Below are positions 1-5,709 of a stretch of DNA of 6,081 nucleotides, piece by piece. Location of the stretch: positions 1 through 6,081 of the forward strand of contig JABIFK010000049.1 of NCBI GenBank assembly GCA_018650745.1, read 5' to 3'. The position numbers were made by a program, and so were the translations under genes. The stretch's first letter is position 1; each line of letters starts with the position of its first letter. The notes beneath the pieces were generated by a model. The model made no database searches. It was not told where the DNA came from and saw only the letters and a program-made list of their open reading frames with translations. The DNA is from Candidatus Latescibacterota bacterium. GTDB lineage: Bacteria; Latescibacterota; UBA2968.

Positions 1-599
1 ATGGCGATATTGATCTTGAGGAAGGCGCATTTACTTTAGCCCGATTTGCCTATCCGCACCTTGATGTGGGCGCTTATAAAACACGCTTGGGCCATATGGC
101 CTTTGAACTCGCCCCGCAAGTTGCCCCCGACGATCACCCCATTCGGGTGATCCGAGTGCTCAATCACTATCTCTTTGAGACACAAAAATTTCGGGCGCCC
201 TTACAGTATGACCCCGATGACACGTTTCTCAATCGCGTTCTCGATCGCAAACGCGGTTGGCCCATCACCTTATCCGTTATCTATCTCATCTTGGGACAGC
301 GTATTGACCTACCACTCACGGGTGTGGCCATGCCCAAACACTATATTGTCAAATACGATGCGCCCAGTGGCCAAGAGATTTTTATAGACCCTTACAATCA
401 CGGCCAAGTGCTCACGCCCAATGAATGCGCTGATATGGTGGGCGCAAAACTCACTGATGATCTGCTGCCCGAAGCAACCAACCGCTTCACACTCTTTCGT
501 ATGATGAACAATCTCAAGCATACCTATCTCAATACAGGGGATAGCAAAGATGCCAATCGCATTGATGGTCTCATTCAGATTCTTCAAGAAGTGAGTTAG
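1..599 (+). CDS. SirB1-family transglutaminase-like protein, 5' partial
   Basis: The reading frame is open from base 3 to the TAG at 597-599 and enters from outside the window, so the N-terminus is missing and 198 residues are visible. The first visible residues (DIDLEEGAFTLARFAYPHLD) match the conserved start of the SirB1 N-terminal/Transglut_core2 domain. This shows that the GTG at base 66 is internal and not the start. Further family blocks are RKRGWPITLSVIYL (visible residues 82-95), GVAMPKHYIVKY (108-119) and FIDPYNHG (127-134). A helix pair resembling one TPR (RMMNNLKHTYLNTGD) closes the protein, which stops sooner after it than SirB1 proteins with longer TPR tails. The His and Asp of a transglutaminase-type triad have candidates (H113, D129), but no Cys lies in the segment where the nucleophile would be expected, which I believe is common in SirB1 proteins. 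The biochemical role of the family is not established. Family assignment is firm; function is unknown. Confidence 0.85.
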   Translation, partial: GDIDLEEGAFTLARFAYPHLDVGAYKTRLGHMAFELAPQVAPDDHPIRVIRVLNHYLFETQKFRAPLQYDPDDTFLNRVLDRKRGWPITLSVIYLILGQRIDLPLTGVAMPKHYIVKYDAPSGQEIFIDPYNHGQVLTPNECADMVGAKLTDDLLPEATNRFTLFRMMNNLKHTYLNTGDSKDANRIDGLIQILQEVS

Positions 600-606
600 A
601 TCGGTC

Positions 607-642
607 GGTCACACGTCTCCAAGTCACAGGTCACAAGTCAAA
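607..642. repeat. Degenerate 7-base direct repeats (RGTCACA)
   Basis: Three contiguous 7-mers (AGTCACA, GGTCACA, AGTCAAA) occupy 622-642, and a further GGTCACA lies at 607-613. They sit in the gap between the SirB1-like gene and the smpB promoter and are in no plausible coding frame. The array is short and imperfect, and no function can be read from it. Confidence 0.4.
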
Positions 643-662
643 AACTGTAGATACTGGGTAGG

Positions 663-691
663 TTGCCTCTCATATCAAAACACCCTATACT
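663..691 (+). promoter_or_regulatory. Sigma70-type promoter of the smpB operon
   Basis: TTGCCT (663-668) and TATACT (686-691) are separated by exactly 17 bases. Each has five or fewer mismatches spread sensibly against the TTGACA/TATAAT consensus: the -35 matches at four of six positions and the -10 at five of six. The region downstream is AT-rich. Transcription would start near base 698, giving a leader of about 30 bases before smpB. This is the best promoter in the window and sits in the only gap upstream of the smpB-amidase-ATPase unit. Confidence 0.65.
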
Positions 692-728
692 ATTTTATAT
701 TTCATTTGATTAACATTGCGAGTAAACA

Positions 729-1199
729 ATGGCTGAAGGCATTAAAATTATTGTGCAAAACCGCAAAGCACGACACGAATATGAAATCATAGACACCTAT
801 GAAGCGGGACTTGTGCTCCACGGCACCGAGGTCAAATCTCTCAGAGAAGGGCGTGCCAATCTCAAAGACAGCTACGCGCGCGTAGAAGGCCACGAGGCCT
901 ATTTGCACAAAATACACATCGGCGAATATTTGCAAGCCAATCGGTTTAACCACGAACCGGAGCGCAAACGCAAGCTCTTGCTTCACAAAAAAGAAATTGA
1001 CCGCTTAAGAAACCGCTCAGAAGAAAAAGGGCTCACCTTAATTCCGCTCAAAATGTATTTTAAACGAGGCAGAGCCAAAGTCGAATTGGGCGTGGCACGC
1101 GGAAAAAAACAATATGACAAACGGCACGACATTGCCAAACGCGATGCACAGCGCGCATTGGATCAAGCGCTCAAATCACGAACACGTGATGGGAGGTAA
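729..1199 (+). CDS. smpB: SsrA-binding protein SmpB
   Basis: SmpB binds the tRNA-like domain of tmRNA and brings it to ribosomes stalled on broken messages, enabling trans-translation and tagging of the nascent peptide in the cytoplasm. At 156 residues it has the usual family length. Visible signatures are the oligonucleotide-binding barrel with GLVLHGTEVKSLREGRANLKD (residues 27-47, quoted in part), the RKLLLHKKEI segment (81-90), and GLTLIPLKMYF followed by GRAKVELGVARGKKQYDKR (about 101-132). The basic C-terminal tail (residues 133-156) is the part that enters the mRNA channel in known SmpB. The ATG at 729 is the natural start because the protein then begins right before the barrel. A weak GCGAG is the only Shine-Dalgarno-like element ahead of it. 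It is the first gene of the unit driven from 663-691. No tmRNA gene is visible in this window. Confidence 0.97.
   Translation: MAEGIKIIVQNRKARHEYEIIDTYEAGLVLHGTEVKSLREGRANLKDSYARVEGHEAYLHKIHIGEYLQANRFNHEPERKRKLLLHKKEIDRLRNRSEEKGLTLIPLKMYFKRGRAKVELGVARGKKQYDKRHDIAKRDAQRALDQALKSRTRDGR
1191..1196 (+). promoter_or_regulatory. Ribosome binding site of the amidase gene, inside the end of smpB
   Basis: GGGAGG is formed by the last sense codons of smpB (Gly-Arg) and is followed immediately by the smpB stop TAA and the amidase ATG. The spacing to the ATG is only three bases, shorter than usual. The terminating smpB ribosome would sit directly over the start, so translational coupling is likely. Confidence 0.6.
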
Positions 1200-2417
1200 A
1201 TGACACAAACCGGTAGACCCATTATTTCATTCGGCGTCCCCGTCGCACAAGTAATGGCCTTTCTGATACTCCTTTACAGTTCTCCTTTGCACAGCAATAC
1301 ATCTGCCCATAATGTACCCACCGTAAGCTTTGCGCACGGCAAATTTGTGCCACTTGACGCATTTGCCAAAACCAGTGGCAGCACCCTCACGCTCACCTCC
1401 GAAAATCATAAAATAACACTGCGTAAATCAAATCGTCAGGTGGTCTTCACACGGCAATCTTCGGTTGTCAAAATAGGGCAAGAAATATACCGCATGCCCA
1501 CCGCGCTTTGGTCGCACAATGGGCACCTTTATATGCCTCAAGAGACCGCGTTACTCATTGCCCAAAGTCTCAACACCACAATTTCGTTTTTTGCCGCAAA
1601 AGCTCCGATTATCGCATCCAAAGCGTATCCCCCCCCCGCAACGAGGACTCTTTCGCCACGTCAGATGCAGCCAAAAGACTTGGCCCAAAATGCGGCCAGT
1701 TGGAAGCTCAACACCGTCATCATAGACCCTGGGCACGGTGGCAAAGACCCAGGCGCCATTGGACGCGGTGGCACATATGAAAAGACCATTGTCTTAGGCG
1801 TTGCCAAACAGCTGAAAACACGCCTTGAAAAACAGCTCAAGGTCAATGTAATTCTCACGCGCGACGATGACACCTTTATTCCGCTTGGCAAACGGTCAAA
1901 GATGGCCATTCAACAAGATGGTAAAGTCTTTGTTTCGCTTCATTGCAATGCCACAAAAAATCGCAAAGCAGCAGGCGTAGAGGTTTATTTTCTCTCTGAA
2001 GCAAAAACCAAAAGTGCTGCTCTTGTGGCCGAAAAAGAAAATGCTGTGCTCGAAAAATATGAAGGTGTTTCAGTGGACTCGCTCACCAAAGGCCTTGACC
2101 GAATCCGATACAGTCTGTTATCTTCTCAATTCTTAAAAGAAAGCCAAGACCTTGCCGCTGACATTCACAATGCCATTGTCGGGCGCATTCCCAAAATCAA
2201 ACCGCGTGGTGTCAAACAAGCCAACTTCTATGTGATGCGTGGCACTATGGGGCAAATGCCCTCCGTTTTGGTTGAGTTGGGTTTTGTCACAAATCGCACA
2301 GAAGAGAAACAACTCAAAAGCAACGCGCATCAAAAAAAATTAGCCGACGCCCTTTACCAAGGTATCAAAGTCTTTAAACAACATTATGAACAACAACTTA
2401 CCGCCGACACCCCCTAA
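1200..2417 (+). CDS. N-acetylmuramoyl-L-alanine amidase (Amidase_3, AmiC-type), exported
   Basis: This zinc amidase would cleave the amide bond between N-acetylmuramic acid and the peptide stem, typically at the division septum in the periplasm. The first 35 or so residues contain one Arg followed by a hydrophobic stretch (VAQVMAFLILLYSSPL), consistent with a Sec signal. Residues about 40-130 resemble the copper-amine-oxidase-like N-terminal domain (strand-rich, PLDAFAKTSG, VVKIGQEIYRMP, LYMPQETA). A Pro/Gln-rich linker follows (about 134-165). The catalytic domain covers about 170-393: IIDPGHGGKDPGAIG (174-188), E194, VSLHCNA (245-251) and VLVELGFVTN (356-365). Zinc ligands are H179, E194 and H248, and the catalytic Glu is E359; all are present. 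The 405-residue length fits a two-domain AmiC-type enzyme. It begins on the base after the smpB stop and overlaps the next gene by 32 bases. An unusual C9 tract lies in the linker. AmiA, AmiB and AmiC cannot be told apart from this. Confidence 0.93.
   Translation: MTQTGRPIISFGVPVAQVMAFLILLYSSPLHSNTSAHNVPTVSFAHGKFVPLDAFAKTSGSTLTLTSENHKITLRKSNRQVVFTRQSSVVKIGQEIYRMPTALWSHNGHLYMPQETALLIAQSLNTTISFFAAKAPIIASKAYPPPATRTLSPRQMQPKDLAQNAASWKLNTVIIDPGHGGKDPGAIGRGGTYEKTIVLGVAKQLKTRLEKQLKVNVILTRDDDTFIPLGKRSKMAIQQDGKVFVSLHCNATKNRKAAGVEVYFLSEAKTKSAALVAEKENAVLEKYEGVSVDSLTKGLDRIRYSLLSSQFLKESQDLAADIHNAIVGRIPKIKPRGVKQANFYVMRGTMGQMPSVLVELGFVTNRTEEKQLKSNAHQKKLADALYQGIKVFKQHYEQQLTADTP
1629..1637 (+). repeat. C9 homopolymer inside the amidase linker
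   Basis: Nine consecutive C residues encode three prolines (residues 144-146) between the N-terminal and catalytic domains. Loss of one C would end translation at 1723-1725, and gain of one C at 1778-1780. Both come before or at the very start of the catalytic domain, so either change removes enzyme activity. Tracts of this kind can slip during replication. Whether this one varies cannot be seen from one sequence. Confidence 0.9.
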
Positions 2418-3255
2418 TCAGGGCATAGCACTACCAGCACACGACCTCGGTTATTATTATGACCCACACGTCGAAGTGGGCCTCCACGGTACGGTCAAAC
2501 TCTCGCCAGAGGTAGAGAAATATTGCCAATGCCGAGGCATAACGCCTTTTATGATTATGGACCCCAAAAGCGGGGAACCTACCTGGTGTCAATGCCGCCC
2601 TTATCGCACCAAAGTATATCACATTGGCCAATACATCAAACGCTCGGGTATTCCCGCACCCTTCCGCTACAAATTCCTATCCGACTTCAAAGAGAACTAT
2701 GAGAATGGCCAACCTATTCCAGGTGTCAATCAACTCAAACACCGTTTTCACGCCTTAATTGAAGGCATCCAAAACGGCAAAGAGTCGCTCAAGGGGTTTT
2801 ATATGTGGGGCACACCAGGAGGCGGCAAGACCTTCTTCTCGTATGTGATGCTCAACGAACTCATTTTTAAATTTGTTAAACCTGGCAAATTCATCTCTCT
2901 TTCCAAAAGCTTTCACGAATTACGACACACCTTTGACGAAGGCAGCTCAACCCAAGGCCAAGCCATGTCAATGATCGAAGTCTTGAGCAATGTACCGTAC
3001 CTCATCATTGATGATTTTGGCGTACAGCGCAACACCGAATGGGAAATGGAGATCTTGTACAATCTCATTGACGCTCGCTACGCAAACAGACGTATGACCT
3101 TTGTCACCACCAATCAAAAAGTCGACGAACTCAAACAACTTGCCCAAGGCCGCATCTATTCTCGCCTACTCGAAATGTGTTACGTCATTCACGTAAGCGC
3201 CCCCGATTACCGAGAAATGGGCAACCCCGAAGACAAATGGGTGGATTTGACCTAA
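2386..3255 (+). CDS. DnaC/DnaI-like AAA+ ATPase (putative replicative helicase loader)
   Basis: Proteins of this family load the replicative DnaB-type helicase or act as related ATPases in DNA metabolism. The 289-residue protein has a complete ATPase core: Walker A GTPGGGKT (142-149), Walker B LIIDDFG (206-212), sensor-1 TTN (241-243), and GRIYSRLLEMC (255-265), whose R260 is the likely arginine finger. Ahead of it lies CQC (47-49) and CQC (68-70), a probable zinc-binding site in the position where DnaI-like loaders carry a metal-binding N-domain. The first 40 residues are Pro-rich and look disordered. ATG 2386 is the first start after the in-frame TAG at 2341. It has no Shine-Dalgarno and lies inside the amidase gene, so coupling to the upstream gene is likely. 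IstB-type transposition helpers share this fold. No transposase gene adjoins it and it sits in a housekeeping operon, so a chromosomal loader is favoured. The partner helicase is not in the window. Confidence 0.8.
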   Translation: MNNNLPPTPPNQGIALPAHDLGYYYDPHVEVGLHGTVKLSPEVEKYCQCRGITPFMIMDPKSGEPTWCQCRPYRTKVYHIGQYIKRSGIPAPFRYKFLSDFKENYENGQPIPGVNQLKHRFHALIEGIQNGKESLKGFYMWGTPGGGKTFFSYVMLNELIFKFVKPGKFISLSKSFHELRHTFDEGSSTQGQAMSMIEVLSNVPYLIIDDFGVQRNTEWEMEILYNLIDARYANRRMTFVTTNQKVDELKQLAQGRIYSRLLEMCYVIHVSAPDYREMGNPEDKWVDLT

Positions 3256-3283
3256 GCCCAGCGTGTAAAAGTATGACATTAAA

Positions 3284-3317
3284 GAACGCTACGCGCTCTG
3301 CGCTCGGTGTTTTTTTT
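3284..3317 (+). terminator. Rho-independent terminator after the DnaC-like gene
   Basis: An inner stem GCGC-TCT-GCGC (3293-3303) is continued, across a 2x2 internal loop, by pairing of AACGCT (3285-3290) with GGTGTT (3306-3311), including two G-T wobbles. T8 follows at 3310-3317, so the outer stem partly uses the T-run. The hairpin is imperfect but in the right place, 30 bases after the stop codon. Confidence 0.6.
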
Positions 3318-3322
3318 ATAAT
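3317..3322 (+). promoter_or_regulatory. Candidate -10 box for rph
   Basis: A perfect TATAAT begins on the last T of the preceding terminator run. A start near base 3329 would give a leader of about 24 bases that just includes the rph ribosome binding site. No -35 element is recognisable at 16-18 bases upstream, because that stretch is the terminator hairpin. The call rests on the -10 and on position only. Confidence 0.4.
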
Positions 3323-3341
3323 CCCTAAATCCTGATTTCCC

Positions 3342-3347
3342 AAGGAG
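3342..3347 (+). promoter_or_regulatory. Strong ribosome binding site of rph
   Basis: AAGGAG lies five bases ahead of the ATG at 3353. It is the clearest Shine-Dalgarno in the window; the other genes have weak or no such site. It fixes the rph start. Confidence 0.8.
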
Positions 3348-3352
3348 TAAAT

Positions 3353-4063
3353 ATGCAGCGCGAAGATGGACGCCAACCCGATCAATTGCGATCTTTAAGC
3401 ATTGAGCGCGGTTTCATGCAACACGCCGAAGGATCGGCCCTGATCAAAATGGGTAACACACACGTCATTTGCACCGCCAGTATTGAAGAACGTGTGCCCC
3501 CATTTTTGGTGGGCAAACAACAAGGTTGGGTCACATCTGAATACGCGATGCTGCCGCGGGCAACACACACACGATCGCAACGCGAAACACGTGGTGCCAA
3601 AGGCCGTACACAAGAAATCCAACGCCTTATTGGCCGTGCCCTTCGCGCCGTTGTCGATCTCAAAAAGTTAGGCGAACGCACCCTCTGGATCGACTGTGAC
3701 GTCTTGCAAGCCGACGGCGGCACCCGCACGGCGTCTATTTCCGGCGCTTACGTGGCCGTAGCCGATGCCATTGCCCACCTCAAAGAAAAAGGCAAGATTG
3801 ACACCGACCCTCTCACAAACTCAATAGCAGCCATCAGTGTGGGCATCTTAAAAGACACCCCGATTCTCGACCTGTGTTATTCCGAAGATTCCAACGCCGA
3901 AGTGGATATGAACATTGTGATGACCGGAGACGGCAACTTTGTCGAAGTACAAGGCACTGCCGAAGGCGACCCATTCAACTTTGATCAAATGCAACAAATG
4001 ATTGCGCTGGGGCAAAAAGGGACCGCCGAAATCACAGCATACCAAAAAAGCCTGCTCTCCTAA
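3353..4063 (+). CDS. rph: Ribonuclease PH
   Basis: RNase PH is a phosphate-dependent 3'-5' exoribonuclease that trims the 3' end of tRNA precursors and some rRNA ends in the cytoplasm, working as a hexamer. The 236-residue protein aligns along its whole length with the family. Visible blocks are HAEGSALIKMGNTHVICTAS (24-43), GWVTSEYAMLPRATHTR (58-74), GRTQEIQRLIGRALR (84-98), CDVLQADGGTRTASI (115-129) and LCYSEDSNAEVDMN (174-187). D179 and D185 correspond to the metal-binding aspartates, and R85 to the phosphate-binding arginine region. EVQGTAEGDPF (198-208) is also intact. Nothing is missing, so the enzyme should be active. It lies between two terminators, so it is probably transcribed as a single gene. 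The neighbouring rdgB is a frequent partner of rph in bacteria, although here an SDR gene separates them. Confidence 0.98.
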   Translation: MQREDGRQPDQLRSLSIERGFMQHAEGSALIKMGNTHVICTASIEERVPPFLVGKQQGWVTSEYAMLPRATHTRSQRETRGAKGRTQEIQRLIGRALRAVVDLKKLGERTLWIDCDVLQADGGTRTASISGAYVAVADAIAHLKEKGKIDTDPLTNSIAAISVGILKDTPILDLCYSEDSNAEVDMNIVMTGDGNFVEVQGTAEGDPFNFDQMQQMIALGQKGTAEITAYQKSLLS

Positions 4064-4068
4064 ATCTA

Positions 4069-4112
4069 AAAAGGCGAAGTGGACCCATAAATCCACTTCG
4101 CCTTTTCATTTT
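4069..4112 (+). terminator. Rho-independent terminator of rph
   Basis: A perfect 15-bp stem pairs 4069-4083 with 4092-4106 around the 8-base loop CCCATAAA. It is AAAAGG on the left and CCTTTT on the right, followed by CATTTT. It begins six bases after the rph stop. The A-run on the 5' side means it could also stop transcription arriving from the other strand, though no gene on that strand is seen. Confidence 0.93.
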
Positions 4113-4125
4113 AAGAAACCAAACA

Positions 4126-4911
4126 ATGCCCAACGTACTTCTCATTGGCGGTCGTGGTAACATTGGCTCAGGTTTGCGAACCTACCTACCTAAGCTCGAC
4201 CCGACCTATCAATTCACCTCCGTGGATCTTCCGGGTGCGCCAGACAAAGCAACGGCCACGAGCGCCCAAGATGAATTTGTCTATTTGGACATTTGCGCGC
4301 ACCCCGACCAATTGAGCGACTTCATGCAAGGTCGTGACCTCGTTGTCTATTTGGCTCGCAAAAGCCCGCACGAAGCTATGAACCAAATGACCGATCTCGT
4401 CTTCGAAGCCCTGCTCAAACAAAATCCCGTTCCAATGGTCATCGCCTCAAGCTCCATTCACGCCGTCGATGGTGCCTATTCCGTTGACGAAGGTGTGCTC
4501 TCAATTCTCTCTGAACGTCGCTTCGACGACATCCCCCAAATGCCTGAGCGGATGCTCACCACCCTCCCAGCAACACCGGACAACCCTTACGCACGAGAAA
4601 AAAAACACGTAGAAGAATGGATCCAACGCGTGGCCGATAGGGGCCACAGTGCCATTGCCGCACGCTGGGGCGGTATCAATGCCCAAAACAAAATGGCCCA
4701 AGAGCGCGGTTACTTTTCCCTGTGGTGCCACCAAGAAGACGCCGCCCAATTTGTACACGCCTGTTACACCACCTATAAAAGTGGCACCCTAAAAAGCGGC
4801 GCCCACTACTTTGTTGTGTCCGATAACACCTACAACATTTTTGACATCGAAATCCAACGCCAAGAAATCGGCTACAATCCCGTTCACAACTCGGAAAGCT
4901 TTTACGAATAA
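4126..4911 (+). CDS. NAD-dependent extended SDR, uronate dehydrogenase/epimerase-like
   Basis: A Rossmann-fold oxidoreductase of 261 residues. The nucleotide-binding motif GGRGNIG (8-14) opens the first strand, and D34 at the end of strand 2 suggests NAD rather than NADP. The catalytic region has ASSSIHAVDG (107-116) and YAREK (Y155, K159), the Ser and Tyr-x-x-x-Lys of the SDR family. The closing part, with AARWGGIN (178-185), HQEDAAQFVHAC (202-213) and YFVVSDNTYNIFD (228-240), resembles bacterial uronate dehydrogenases in layout and length. Compared with my memory of that family, residues about 123-150 between Ser and Tyr form an extra loop. The substrate is therefore a sugar acid or sugar nucleotide by inference only. 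The ATG at 4126 places the glycine motif at the usual distance from the N-terminus. No Shine-Dalgarno is evident and the rph terminator precedes it, so I cannot say which promoter serves it. Confidence 0.78.
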   Translation: MPNVLLIGGRGNIGSGLRTYLPKLDPTYQFTSVDLPGAPDKATATSAQDEFVYLDICAHPDQLSDFMQGRDLVVYLARKSPHEAMNQMTDLVFEALLKQNPVPMVIASSSIHAVDGAYSVDEGVLSILSERRFDDIPQMPERMLTTLPATPDNPYAREKKHVEEWIQRVADRGHSAIAARWGGINAQNKMAQERGYFSLWCHQEDAAQFVHACYTTYKSGTLKSGAHYFVVSDNTYNIFDIEIQRQEIGYNPVHNSESFYE

Positions 4912-4913
4912 AA

Positions 4914-4985
4914 GAATCAGCGAATCAGCGAATCAGCGAATCAACGAATCAGCGAATCAACGAATCAACGAATCAACGAATCAAC
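4914..4985. repeat. Tandem octamer array, nine GAATCARC units
   Basis: Exactly nine 8-base units fill 72 bases, starting two bases after the SDR stop codon. Units 1-3 and 5 are GAATCAGC; units 4 and 6-9 are GAATCAAC. The period of eight is not a multiple of three and the array follows a stop codon, so it is non-coding. Each unit contains GAATC, a GANTC site. The last four units can pair with the inverted array at 5023-5051. Confidence 0.95.
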
Positions 4986-5022
4986 GGAACAAGACTTACA
5001 ACGATTTTGGATGGTTGGGCGA

Positions 5023-5051
5023 GATTCGTCGATTCGTCGATTCGTCGATTC
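5023..5051. repeat. Inverted octamer array, GATTCGTC units
   Basis: Three full GATTCGTC units plus a terminal GATTC occur 37 bases after the end of the left array. Read on the other strand the unit is GAATCGAC, one base different from GAATCAAC. Against 4954-4982 the array pairs at 26 of 29 positions, with one A-C mismatch per octamer and a 40-base loop. It lies 34 bases ahead of the rdgB start, so a transcript from upstream would carry a long hairpin just before that gene. Confidence 0.93.
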
Positions 5052-5085
5052 TTTACTTTACTACCTTAACCAAATGGACGCCCCA

Positions 5086-5685
5086 ATGCACACCCTTATC
5101 ATCGCAACCGGCAACGCTGGCAAACAGCGTGAAATCCAACAAATGCTCGGTGACACCTTTGAAGTCAAAACCCTCAAAGACATTCCCAACGCGCCCGAAA
5201 TCATTGAAGACGGCGACACCTTCGAAGCCAACGCCATCAAAAAAGCTCGCATTATTGCCGACCACACGGGTCTGATCACCTTAGCCGACGACTCCGGTTT
5301 AGAAGTAGACTGCCTCAACGGCGCGCCCGGGATCTACTCAGCTCGTTACGCGGGCGAAGGCGCCACCGACAAAGCCAACAACCAAAAGCTTCTCTCCGCC
5401 ATTGCCAACGTGCCCGACGACCAACTCGGCGCCCAATTCCATTGCGTAATGGCCCTCGTAGACCCCAACGGCCAAACCCAAACCACCGACGGCATCTGGC
5501 GCGGCCACCTCCTTCGCCAAGCTTGCGGCACCAACGGCTTCGGCTACGACCCCCTCTTCTTTGTGCCCACCCACAACTGTGCCTCCGCCGAATTGCCTAC
5601 CGAACAAAAAAACGAGCTCAGCCATCGCGGCCAGGCGCTCAGAAAAATTTTGCCTCACATTCTCGCACTGCAAGAGCAATCCTAA
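5086..5685 (+). CDS. rdgB: XTP/dITP diphosphatase (non-canonical purine NTP pyrophosphatase, RdgB/HAM1)
   Basis: The enzyme hydrolyses dITP, XTP and ITP to the monophosphates plus pyrophosphate, keeping deaminated purines out of DNA and RNA. From ATG 5086 it is 199 residues, the usual size, and begins MHTLIIATGNAGKQREI, the family's standard N-terminus with the TGNAGK nucleotide-binding motif (8-13). Other blocks are EDGDTFEANAIKKA (41-54), ADDSGLEVDCLNGAPGIYSA (67-86), GTNGFGYDPLFFVP (about 148-161) and the ELPTEQKNELSHRGQALRK tail motif (about 169-187). The catalytic and metal-binding residues (E41 region, D68, D69) are intact. In-frame ATGs at 5074 (four extra residues) and 5011 also exist. 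The 5011 start would translate the octamer repeat and is unlikely. Neither 5086 nor 5074 has a clear Shine-Dalgarno, and I see no confident promoter between the repeat arrays and the gene. Confidence 0.97.
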   Translation: MHTLIIATGNAGKQREIQQMLGDTFEVKTLKDIPNAPEIIEDGDTFEANAIKKARIIADHTGLITLADDSGLEVDCLNGAPGIYSARYAGEGATDKANNQKLLSAIANVPDDQLGAQFHCVMALVDPNGQTQTTDGIWRGHLLRQACGTNGFGYDPLFFVPTHNCASAELPTEQKNELSHRGQALRKILPHILALQEQS

Positions 5686-5689
5686 AGCC

Positions 5690-5709
5690 CCAGATCATGA
5701 ATGATCTGG
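5690..5709. repeat. Short perfect inverted repeat after rdgB
   Basis: CCAGATCAT (5690-5698) and ATGATCTGG (5701-5709) are exact reverse complements two bases apart, four bases after the rdgB stop. No T-run follows, so it is not a typical intrinsic terminator. It could protect the rdgB transcript 3' end or be a protein-binding palindrome. Confidence 0.6.

Noticed and set aside
66..599. GTG at 66 as the start of the first gene
   Set aside because: Conserved SirB1-family residues lie upstream in the same frame right to the window edge, so the gene starts outside the window.
2331..2340. A8 run near the end of the amidase gene as a frameshift site fusing it to the DnaC-like gene
   Set aside because: The ATPase frame has a TAG at 2341-2343 immediately after the run, so no fusion product is possible there.
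2386..3255. IstB-type transposition helper with a nearby insertion sequence
   Set aside because: No transposase, terminal inverted repeat or target duplication is visible, and the gene is embedded by overlap in a housekeeping operon.
4598..4605. A8 run in the SDR gene next to the catalytic lysine
   Set aside because: It is ordinary Glu-Lys-Lys coding (GAA AAA AAA) and the downstream frame remains a normal SDR, so nothing indicates a frameshift.
4914..5051. CRISPR array
   Set aside because: The units are contiguous octamers without unique spacers, and no cas genes are present.
4811..5275. A 154-codon frame with repeated RISESANQRINES-type residues
   Set aside because: It is the octamer array read in a non-coding frame, overlapping the SDR end and the rdgB start. 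It has no ribosome binding site and no recognisable domain.
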